Both the position numbers and the translations under genes were made by a program. This document shows positions 34,736-42,060 of a stretch of 64,000 nucleotides of DNA, piece by piece. Position 1 is the stretch's first letter; every line of letters begins with the position of its first letter. Source of the stretch: Brumimicrobium oceani (GTDB lineage Bacteria > Bacteroidota > Bacteroidia > Flavobacteriales_D > Crocinitomicaceae); assembly GCF_003143775.1 (NCBI RefSeq), contig NZ_QFRJ01000007.1:1-64000 (forward strand), given 5' to 3'. A model generated the notes under the pieces. It searched no databases and was not told where the DNA came from. It saw only the letters and a list, made by a program, of their open reading frames with translations.

Positions 34736-35953
34736 TTATCGGCCCAGTCTTTCATAAATCCCAAAATACTTTTCCACTCCGTTTTTTAAACTGTACCATT
34801 TTTCAGCACCAGCTCGGATTTCAGCTTTATCGTATTCAGAAGGATCTAAATTACACGCCTGATAACTTTCATTATCGAGATTTTCCAACACAATTCCAGC
34901 GTTCGAATCTTTGATAATCAAATCTGTATCTCCAACTCCAGCATTACAAATAATTGGAATTCCAAGTGCCATTAATTCACCTTGTTTGGTTGGGGAAGAA
35001 GCTTTTTTGGAGAATGTTGGACGAATAAAAAAGATGGAAAAATCGAAAAGTGAAATATAAGTGGGAACTTCGTTGTGCGTTGTCCCTGTAACGATAATTT
35101 CTTCTTCTGGAATGCCTTTTTCTTTGGCGAGGTTTACAATATTTTCTTTTGGTTCACGAGAAATAAATAGAAATTTAGCTTTGGATTTCTTTTGACGTAA
35201 AACAGCATAATAATCTAGCATTTCTGGCAACATATACCAAGTTCCGATAGAGCCAACATAGCCCAAAACGAAATCATCTTTCGAAATTCTAAGTTGATTT
35301 CTTTTCTCTTCAAGAGCTGTTTGATCAACTTTGTCAGAATGAAAATGATCTAAATCGACACAACACGGAATGACTTCAATTTCAGAACGATTGGGAAGGT
35401 TTTTCCATGATTCTATTTCTTGTTTTCCATTATTTGTTAAGGAAACAATGGCATCAGATTCATTAAAAAATTCGATTTCTTTTTTCTTAAAAAAGTTGTA
35501 GGCTCTTTTAAAAATCGGACTGTTTTTGTCCCAAATCCCGCCTTCAATGCGTTCATCTGCCCAAAAACCTCGCATGTCGAATACAAGTTTAAGTTGCTTC
35601 TTTCGTTGTAGAAATCGACCAACAATTGCTGGTATATAACTTCTACAATGAACTATATCAAAGCCAACTGCTTCATGCAGACTTAAAGCCTTTTTTTTCA
35701 TTTTCCGAATGTCTTTAACAGTCGAAATTAAAGGTGGTTTCTTTGTGTAAGTTTGCGGGTACCATAAAATTCCATTCTCCGCACAGCGTTCTTTTATTCG
35801 GGGAATATCTTCGGAAAACTCTTTTTTTTCAAAGCTTACCAAATGCACACAAACACCTTTGTCTGCCAATCCAAAAAGATAGGGAAGCACCTGAGATTGC
35901 CCAAGTGAGTCTGTCATTCCATCGTAAGAAAGGTATAAAACTTTGTGGTTCAA
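34736..35953 (-). CDS. Glycosyltransferase family 4
   Basis: The product is about 406 residues from TTG 35953 (NHKVLYLSYDGMTDSLGQSQ follows); the longest open frame starts at a GTG at 36055 with a non-homologous leader. A TATATTTAG -7 box at 35973-35981 supports the TTG. The opening is that of Bacteroidota GT4, and the C-terminal donor half carries LGYVGSIGTWYMLPEM, FLFISREPKENI, the IFFIRPTFSKKASSPTKQGE segment and IPIICNAGVGDTD. A sugar donor cannot be named. It belongs with the GT9 and membrane genes as a surface-glycan set. Confidence 0.85.
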   Translation of the reverse strand: MNHKVLYLSYDGMTDSLGQSQVLPYLFGLADKGVCVHLVSFEKKEFSEDIPRIKERCAENGILWYPQTYTKKPPLISTVKDIRKMKKKALSLHEAVGFDIVHCRSYIPAIVGRFLQRKKQLKLVFDMRGFWADERIEGGIWDKNSPIFKRAYNFFKKKEIEFFNESDAIVSLTNNGKQEIESWKNLPNRSEIEVIPCCVDLDHFHSDKVDQTALEEKRNQLRISKDDFVLGYVGSIGTWYMLPEMLDYYAVLRQKKSKAKFLFISREPKENIVNLAKEKGIPEEEIIVTGTTHNEVPTYISLFDFSIFFIRPTFSKKASSPTKQGELMALGIPIICNAGVGDTDLIIKDSNAGIVLENLDNESYQACNLDPSEYDKAEIRAGAEKWYSLKNGVEKYFGIYERLGR

Positions 35954-35972
35954 GTTGTCTTTTTTTGAGATG

Positions 35973-35981
35973 CTAAATATA
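35973..35981 (-). promoter_or_regulatory. -7-like element of the GT4 gene
   Basis: The minus strand reads TATATTTAG, 20 nt before the TTG start. The same TATATTTAG occurs upstream of paaZ and of the PD-(D/E)XK gene, so this variant may be a working -7 box in this genome. Confidence 0.35.
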
Positions 35982-36059
35982 AGTATTTTATAGTAAAACT
36001 TTAGTCGGGAGGACTTAATTCTGTTTATTTCTGACCTTGTGGATTCGCAATACACAAAG

Positions 36060-36092
36060 TTGAAGAATTAATTATCATTAATTATAAATTTG
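36060..36092 (+). promoter_or_regulatory. Promoter of the AI-2E-type transporter gene
   Basis: TTG (36060-36062), a 22-nt spacer and TAAATTTG (36085-36092). It lies about 65 nt before the ATG. Confidence 0.5.
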
Positions 36093-36156
36093 CGACTTTA
36101 TTCATAAGCAATCTTTTGTTTTTATTTCTTAATATTGAACTCTCTAAACAATTAAA

Positions 36157-37194
36157 ATGCGAAAAGAACTTTTAGCCATCCGAAAGTTGCTACTAATTAT
36201 AGTAGTTCCCTTAGTAATGTACTTGTTAAGTGTACTATCAATAATATTTATTCCATTAACTTTTGCATTATTTGCAGCATTACTTTTTTCACCTTTGATG
36301 AGGTGGTTTAAAAGAAAAGGAGTTCCAAATTTTATTGGGGTAATTGTTGTTCTTGTGCTTGTTTCTGCTGGTTTTAAAGGAGCCTATGAAATGGTTCAAC
36401 TCACAGGAAAGGAGTTGGCGAATGCAGATGCAGATTTTATGGATAAATTTAACGACAGACTCAACGATGTTGCGGCTCCTGTGGTCGATTTGATGGGTAT
36501 TGAACCTGCAGAGGAAGAGACGAATCTTCAGGCATTAATGAGTGATGAAAAGGTAAGTTCTAATCTTTTTGGAAATGTTGGGAGTGGTTTAAACATGGCG
36601 AAGAACTTCGTTAGTATGTTGTTAATGACGCTCTTCTTTATGGTGTTGTTGCTAGCAGGCTCTGTAAATATGCAAAAGGTCATGCAGTTACTCATATTTA
36701 AACAACTCTATGCCTCGGTGAAAACGTTTAGACAGATTGAAAAAGATATATTTAAGTTTATCGTCGTGAAATTCATCCTAAGTTTTTTCACAGGATTAGG
36801 CTTTAGTTTAGCTTGTTATGCATTTGACGTGAGTTTCCCAATATTCTGGGGAGTATTTGCATTCCTAATCAACTTTATCCAAATGATAGGTTCTGTAATT
36901 TCGGTTGTGGTGTTGACCTTGTTTGCGCTCGTAGAATTAAATGTGAGCGGTTCATTGTTGTTCTTTATTTTGGTTATTACTGGGGTTCAGGCCTTGTTTG
37001 GAGGAATTATTGAACCCGTTCTTATGGGGAAGTCATTCTCAATAAATACAGTAACGGTTTTGGTTATGTTAGCCCTCTGGGGTTTTCTTTGGGGAATTCC
37101 AGGACTAATTCTCTCAATTCCTCTTACGGCATTAATCAAGAAAATAATGGAGAAATTCCCGGGCACTGCAGTTTATGCTCGGATTATGTCGTGA
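36157..37194 (+). CDS. AI-2E family transporter (PerM/TqsA-like)
   Basis: The 345-residue inner-membrane protein has seven to eight predicted helices in the AI-2E exporter/PF01594 pattern: two at the N-terminus (about 12-55), a soluble loop (70-145), three in the middle and a final trio. The NFIQMIGSVISVVVLTLFAL motif and GGIIEPVLMGKSFSINTVTV are the family signatures. Some members are Na+/H+ antiporters and others export small metabolites, so the substrate is open. Confidence 0.88.
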   Translation: MRKELLAIRKLLLIIVVPLVMYLLSVLSIIFIPLTFALFAALLFSPLMRWFKRKGVPNFIGVIVVLVLVSAGFKGAYEMVQLTGKELANADADFMDKFNDRLNDVAAPVVDLMGIEPAEEETNLQALMSDEKVSSNLFGNVGSGLNMAKNFVSMLLMTLFFMVLLLAGSVNMQKVMQLLIFKQLYASVKTFRQIEKDIFKFIVVKFILSFFTGLGFSLACYAFDVSFPIFWGVFAFLINFIQMIGSVISVVVLTLFALVELNVSGSLLFFILVITGVQALFGGIIEPVLMGKSFSINTVTVLVMLALWGFLWGIPGLILSIPLTALIKKIMEKFPGTAVYARIMS

Positions 37195-37211
37195 TTTAAT
37201 TACGAATGATG

Positions 37212-37253
37212 TTTTTTTGTAGCGACGCAATGCATTGCGTCGCTACAAAAAAA
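37212..37253. terminator. Perfect 42-nt palindromic bidirectional terminator
   Basis: Seven T, GTAGCGACGCAATG and the exact complement: 21 + 21 nt with no unpaired centre. It fills the whole 59-nt gap between the transporter and paaZ stops, with T-runs in both orientations, so it can end both transcripts. The core GTAGCGACGCAATGCATTG recurs in longer form at 52478. Confidence 0.85.
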
Positions 37254-39332
37254 TTATTTATCGGATTGATCTTTCAATTTAACCATCGTTAAAATCGTTG
37301 CAAATCCAACCAAAGGTTCTTCTGCATCTTCGTCTAACATTTCTACTAACCATTTCACGATTCCTCTTTTAATTAAGGTCTTTGGATCATCTTCTTTTGG
37401 TGTAGTATCATTTGGAATCATTTCTTTACACGTGAAACGAACATGCATTTTAGCACCTGCATAAACTGGTTTTGTGAAACGTAAATTATCAATTCCGTAA
37501 TTCAACAAAACAGGATTCATTTCATAGCTATCTACAAACAATCCCGCAGAAGCACTCATTAAGAAATAACCATGCGCGACTTGTTCGTCGAACATTGTTC
37601 CTTCAAAATTCGTATCTCTTTTATGAGCATAGAAATTATCTCCTGATAAAGCAGCAAATTGATCTATGTCGTCTGCTGTAATTTCTCGTGATTCCGTAAT
37701 TAACTGATCGCCTACATTCAATTCTTCGTAGTACTTTTTGAAAGGATGCTCATCAATTTCGTTTCCTTTTGCGCCTTGCTGATAAACTTGCGTAATTGCA
37801 GTAATTGTTGTTGGGTGACCTTGGATTGCTGTACGTTGCAAGTAATGCATAACTCCACGCATTCCACCCATTTCTTCACCACCTCCAGCTCTTCCCGGAC
37901 CTCCGTGCGTCAATAATGGCAATGGTGAACCGTGTCCTGTACTTTCTCTAGCACATTCTTCGTTCAATACCAAAATACGACCATTCATGCTCGCAGCTCC
38001 AAGTACATATTGCGTTGCTTCGTCATTACACGGCGTAACAATTGATGATACCAATGAACCTTTTCCTAATTTGGTTAATTCAATGGCGTCTTCTATCGTT
38101 TTATAGGGCATAATCGTTGAAACTGGACCAAATGCCTCAATAGAATGCACATCCAATTTTTCGAACGGATTGTCGTTTCTGAAAAGAATAGGCGGGAAGA
38201 AAGCGCCAATGTGTTTTTCTGCTCCAGTAACATCAAACTCATCCATGTCACCATAAACAATTTGCTGTGACTGCATCAATTCTTCTACCTTCTCACGCAC
38301 TTCTTTCACTTGGTCTGGAGACGCCAAAGAACCCATTCTCACACCTTCCACAGATGGATCACCCATTACTGTTTTAGAAAGTCGAGCGGAAATAGCTTCC
38401 TGTACATCATCCATTAATTCTTCTGGAGCGAAAACACGACGAATTGCAGTACATTTCTGACCTGCTTTTGTTGTCATTTCACGCACAACTTCTTTTACGA
38501 AAATGGCGAATTCAGGAGTATCTGGTGTTGCTTTTTTCCCTAAAACGATTGCATTTAGCGAATCAGCTTCTAAGTTGAAAGGAACGTTGTTTTCTGTAAT
38601 AACAGGATTAGATTTTAATTTCAAACCTGTGCTTGCACTTCCTGTGAATGTTACAATATCCGAAGAAGTTACATTGTCAATTAATGCTCGGGCAGAACCC
38701 AAAACCAATTGTAAAGCACCTTCAGGAAGAATTTTCGAAGCGATAATGTCTTCCACCACAACTTGCGTTAAATAACTTGTAACACTAGATGGTTTGACCA
38801 CCGCAGGAACACCGGCCATTAAATTCACGGCCACTTTCTCCAACATTCCCCAAACAGGAAAGTTAAATGCATTAATGTGAACCGCTACCCCTTCTTTAGG
38901 CACCATGATATGATGTCCGATGAAAGTTCCATTCTTTGACAACATCGCAGGATCTCCGTCCACATAATAAGGTAAATCTGGAAATTGTCTTCTCAATGAT
39001 GCGTTGGCAAATAAATTTCCAATTCCACCTTCGATATCGACCCAAGAATCTCCTTTTGTAGCACCTGTCCAAGCGCTCACTTCGTAATATTTCTTTTTGT
39101 TGTCTAAAAGATAGAGCGCAAGTGCTTTCAACATTCGACCACGCTCATGGAAAGTCATTTTTCTTAACTTTTCACCACCAGTTGTGCGACCGTAATTTAA
39201 AATTTCAGCAAAATCAAATCCTTTACTGGAAACACTTCCTATTTTCTCACCCGTAATGGCGTTGTGCAATTCGGTTTCAGCACCTTCTCCACTTTTCCAC
39301 TCACCACAGATGTAGCTTTTTATTTCTTGCAT
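37254..39332 (-). CDS. paaZ: Phenylacetate degradation bifunctional protein PaaZ (oxepin-CoA hydrolase / semialdehyde dehydrogenase)
   Basis: The 692-residue protein fuses an aldehyde dehydrogenase domain (about 1-510) with a MaoC-like hydratase domain (about 530-690). ALDH features include KEGVAVHINAFNFPVWGMLE, FTGSASTGLKLKSNP and the nucleophile Cys in KAGQKCTAIRRV (about 294). The hydratase shows ALSGDNFYAHKRD. PaaZ hydrolyses oxepin-CoA and oxidises the resulting semialdehyde in the phenylacetyl-CoA pathway. No paaABCDE/G/J/K is in the window, so either the rest is elsewhere or the protein serves another aromatic route. It has its own promoter region, which includes one copy of the 26-bp repeat. 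Confidence 0.93.
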   Translation of the reverse strand: MQEIKSYICGEWKSGEGAETELHNAITGEKIGSVSSKGFDFAEILNYGRTTGGEKLRKMTFHERGRMLKALALYLLDNKKKYYEVSAWTGATKGDSWVDIEGGIGNLFANASLRRQFPDLPYYVDGDPAMLSKNGTFIGHHIMVPKEGVAVHINAFNFPVWGMLEKVAVNLMAGVPAVVKPSSVTSYLTQVVVEDIIASKILPEGALQLVLGSARALIDNVTSSDIVTFTGSASTGLKLKSNPVITENNVPFNLEADSLNAIVLGKKATPDTPEFAIFVKEVVREMTTKAGQKCTAIRRVFAPEELMDDVQEAISARLSKTVMGDPSVEGVRMGSLASPDQVKEVREKVEELMQSQQIVYGDMDEFDVTGAEKHIGAFFPPILFRNDNPFEKLDVHSIEAFGPVSTIMPYKTIEDAIELTKLGKGSLVSSIVTPCNDEATQYVLGAASMNGRILVLNEECARESTGHGSPLPLLTHGGPGRAGGGEEMGGMRGVMHYLQRTAIQGHPTTITAITQVYQQGAKGNEIDEHPFKKYYEELNVGDQLITESREITADDIDQFAALSGDNFYAHKRDTNFEGTMFDEQVAHGYFLMSASAGLFVDSYEMNPVLLNYGIDNLRFTKPVYAGAKMHVRFTCKEMIPNDTTPKEDDPKTLIKRGIVKWLVEMLDEDAEEPLVGFATILTMVKLKDQSDK

Positions 39333-39339
39333 AATTGTA

Positions 39340-39365
39340 TTTTATCTTTTGGGAACTAAATATAA
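39340..39365. repeat. 26-bp direct repeat, copy 1 (paaZ leader)
   Basis: TTTTATCTTTTGGGAACTAA followed by ATATAA is repeated exactly at 41252-41277. The minus strand contains TATATTTAG, a -7-like box. Copy 1 lies 7 nt upstream of the paaZ ATG. Confidence 0.75.
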
Positions 39366-39598
39366 GTTTCTTTTGGCGATTTTTTGGGTTAAAGGGTGAA
39401 AAAAAGAATATTGGTTGAAATACTTAATCGGATTCAAAAGATTGTTTCTTATATGATTAAAAAACAAATTACTCAGATTTGTTAATGATTAAATTATGTT
39501 TATATTTATCGACTTGTCAAAACAACTAATTGATAAACAATGCAAATCTATCTCTAAACTTTAATTACATGCTTAAATCAATTCTAAAAAAGAAAATA

Positions 39599-40108
39599 AT
39601 GATTCAAATAAATAATCGTTTTAACATCGTTCCTATTTTATTTGCTTTTTTATTTTTAATTAGTTCCTGTGGTGAAAACAATAACAGTGAAGAAAGTACC
39701 CGTCAAAAAAATTTCAAAATATATTCAGAGGAATTAGAAATCAAAAGTCATGAACATATGTCATCCTCCAAATATACAGCTGAAAGCTTCAGCGATGATT
39801 TTTTCTTAACATACGATTTCAACTATGCTGAATTAACTGTAAAACTTCCAGATGGGGAGCTATACATAAAAACTAGGGATACTATTAATATAAATGAAAA
39901 ATATTTTGAAACAGACATAGCAACTTCTCATGATTCTTATCAGATAAGTCAATTTAGAGAAAATGATGAATCACTCTCAGAAGAATATAGTGCGATCTAT
40001 AATTCATTAATTATAGATCAAGAAAAGAACACAGTGAAGTTTTATATTGCAGATGGTGAGAGATATACTGAATGGACTTTCCAAATTAAAGAAATTATGG
40101 AAAATTAA
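39599..40108 (+). CDS. Lipoprotein of unknown function
   Basis: The product is 169 residues from ATG 39599; in-frame ATGs exist upstream at 39569, and a TTG at 39530. The lipobox is LISSC (FLISSCGENNNSEES). The mature protein is acidic with no recognised family. Its small size, AT-rich codons and position between the two 26-bp repeats suggest accessory origin. Confidence 0.6.
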   Translation: MIQINNRFNIVPILFAFLFLISSCGENNNSEESTRQKNFKIYSEELEIKSHEHMSSSKYTAESFSDDFFLTYDFNYAELTVKLPDGELYIKTRDTININEKYFETDIATSHDSYQISQFRENDESLSEEYSAIYNSLIIDQEKNTVKFYIADGERYTEWTFQIKEIMEN

Positions 40109-40127
40109 TTTTTTAGATTTTATTAGC

Positions 40128-40532
40128 TTAAAAATCACTGTTGGAGTTAGTGCTTTCCGTTAAAATTCCTTTTTCAAATAGAGTTTCTATAAAAGGATCC
40201 TTTCTTATTTGCATTTTCTCCATAAAACTAGCTTGGTTATATCTTTTTATTATTGCTTTAACATCACTTGATGTAATGAAAGTATTTTTAAATGTGAGAT
40301 TTGCTTTAGGAAAAGCGCTTCCCTCCTCAATTACATAGTGAAACGGAAGAGTAACTCCAACAATAACAATTAGTAGTACACCGATAGTCTTAAGTAAAGA
40401 ACCTTTTAATTTTCCTTGTTTTGATTTATAATTATAGTATTTAATGATTCTCCAAATCATAAATACAATAAGCAAAAGAAAAATCAATAAGACTACAATT
40501 TGACCTCCAGCGAACGTTCCTAATAATATCAT
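40128..40532 (-). CDS. Small membrane protein, unknown function
   Basis: The 134 residues open with a signal-anchor-like hydrophobic helix (about 8-29, QIVVLLIFLLLIVFMIWRII), a basic loop YNYKSKQGKLKGS and a second helix (about 48-62, VLLIVIVGVTLPFHYV). The C-terminal soluble part is charged. It is convergent with the lipoprotein gene before it and probably in the same accessory segment as the nuclease gene; no family recognised. Confidence 0.5.
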   Translation of the reverse strand: MILLGTFAGGQIVVLLIFLLLIVFMIWRIIKYYNYKSKQGKLKGSLLKTIGVLLIVIVGVTLPFHYVIEEGSAFPKANLTFKNTFITSSDVKAIIKRYNQASFMEKMQIRKDPFIETLFEKGILTESTNSNSDF

Positions 40533-40597
40533 TTAAGTTTAATTTAAAAAAATTGGTTTAAATACTGTTTTATTGAATTTGTCTCTAGTTTTTAATT

Positions 40598-41218
40598 TTA
40601 GAATCTAAACCAATATTCATCAAATAGATAGTTGTTACTTATCTCGTTATTATCTATATTAGATAACCTTTTCAGATCAATGATTGATAGTGCTTTGTAG
40701 TTGATATCTGTACATTGATTTTTAATACTTTCATTGATTTTTTCATCATCACAAAAGATTAGAAGGTTAACTATTTTAAATTCAGAATTGTATACTTCTT
40801 CTACTGCTTGTTTTGACTTCTCTAATTGACCAGTTCTAATGTTAGTATACCATTTGTTTTCGATATTAAGAACATATTTTTCTTCTTTATTATTATTTCT
40901 AATTTTAATCTCAACAAGTAAATCAATTTGCTTCCATTGTCTATAAGTTTTGACTTCTAAAACAACAAAACTTTCATTTACTTCACTTTTTACATTATAA
41001 ATGTTTTGGTTATCATTTTCTCCAATTATCAAAGCATAAAGTATTTTTCTACTATAATTATAGACAATTGGATTTGTGTCTTTATATTTTTCTTGAGAAC
41101 ATCTTAATGTCCAGCTTAAAAAGAAATCTTGCGTTGTTTCATAACCGTTATCAGTATCTTCTTCTTTATAATTAAAAAAACTTGGTAGACTGCTGACATT
41201 ATTAATCTCGTAATTCAT
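40598..41218 (-). CDS. PD-(D/E)XK superfamily nuclease (PDDEXK_4 type)
   Basis: The 206-residue product carries the nuclease core: KQIDLLVEIKI (Asp of the motif), then KYVLNIENKWYTNIRTGQLE with E-x-K in IENK. The QLEKSKQAVEE helix and NLLIFCDDEKI strand follow. PDDEXK_4 proteins are small nuclease-like proteins, often in phage-defence or mobile contexts. Here it sits in a low-GC accessory segment, 34 nt downstream of a 26-bp repeat copy that holds a TATATTTAG box. No partner gene for a known defence system is adjacent. Function is not proven. Confidence 0.7.
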   Translation of the reverse strand: MNYEINNVSSLPSFFNYKEEDTDNGYETTQDFFLSWTLRCSQEKYKDTNPIVYNYSRKILYALIIGENDNQNIYNVKSEVNESFVVLEVKTYRQWKQIDLLVEIKIRNNNKEEKYVLNIENKWYTNIRTGQLEKSKQAVEEVYNSEFKIVNLLIFCDDEKINESIKNQCTDINYKALSIIDLKRLSNIDNNEISNNYLFDEYWFRF

Positions 41219-41251
41219 TAGTATTAATTTGATTTTAGATTAAAAGACACC

Positions 41252-41277
41252 TTTTATCTTTTGGGAACTAAATATAA
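41252..41277. repeat. 26-bp direct repeat, copy 2
   Basis: Identical to 39340-39365. It lies 34 nt upstream of the nuclease gene start. Confidence 0.75.
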
Positions 41278-41440
41278 ATTTTTTATTGAAATAACAAAGC
41301 CCAATATAAAACAAAACCCGATAGTTTGATTAAATCAGTGGTCGCCGAGAATAAGTTATTACACAAATAGGTATTGTATCTGTAATTTTAAGAAACATTC
41401 CTTATCTTGATGATTCTAAGCAGTCTTAACACTAGATATC

Positions 41441-41908
41441 ATGAAAAATCAAGAAAACAAAGCACAAGTTTTAACAGACAGAATGGATGTTGGGACTAAA
41501 GAGTTTAATGAGTTTCAGGCTATTCTTTTAAACAAATCAAGAGAACGTTCGATTGAACAGAAAAAAGTGGTCGAGCTAATGTCTCTTAAATTCAAAATGG
41601 AAGATTATTTAAATTCTAAGGACAAACATTTTAAATTGGTGGGTGATTTTTTAAAAGAATTTCTAAATGCTTTTGAAATTAGACAAAACAAGTTTGCTGA
41701 TTATATAGGTATGAGACCATCCAATTTAACAAAACTCATAAAAGGTGAACGTGCATTGAATCACGAATTAGCCTTAGTTTTTGGAACTATATTTTAAAAT
41801 GATCCTATGCTTTGGTTAGATATTCAAGATAAAAATAGACTTTATGAATTATCTAAAGTCAAGAAAAAGGAAATTAAGAATTATTCATTAGAAGATTTGA
41901 TCGGGTGA
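41441..41908 (+). pseudogene. XRE-type (HigA-like) antitoxin gene with in-frame stop
   Basis: ATG 41441 opens MKNQENKAQVLTDRMDVGTK; the HTH core FLNAFEIRQNKFADYIGMRP and SNLTKLIKGERALNHELALV is intact (about 75-112). A TAA at 41795 ends the frame after residue 118, but the same frame continues after it, NDPMLWLDIQDKNRLYELSK and VKKKEIKNYSLEDLIG, to a TGA at 41906. That tail reads as the normal C-terminus, so a single base change probably made the stop. The 118-residue N-terminal part might still bind DNA. No HigB-type toxin ORF is beside it. Confidence 0.55.
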
Positions 41909-41925
41909 TAATATTGGGCAATTTT

Positions 41926-42057
41926 GCAGGTGCGCTATGCAAGGACGATTTGTGAATCGCCCCTACATAAACTGCCCTAAAAAAAAACACATTTCTTTTG
42001 GAGAATGGGAAATGTTTTACCCAATGCGCAATAGATATGGACGTTTGCAAAACGTCC
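41926..42057. repeat. Cluster of palindromes at the antitoxin/polA junction
   Basis: GGACGATTTGTGAATCGCCCC (41943-41963) and GGACGTTTGCAAAACGTCC (42039-42057, perfect 8-bp arms, 3-nt loop) are variants of the REP palindrome at 30754. Between them AAAACACATTTC pairs with GAAATGTTTT (ends 42018), a terminator-like stem. All lie between convergent genes. Confidence 0.6.
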
Positions 42058-42060
42058 CTA

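Noticed and set aside
34736-36055. Full 439-residue GT4 ORF from GTG 36055
   Set aside because: The first 34 residues have no similarity pattern to GT4; a -7-like box at 35973 supports the TTG at 35953.
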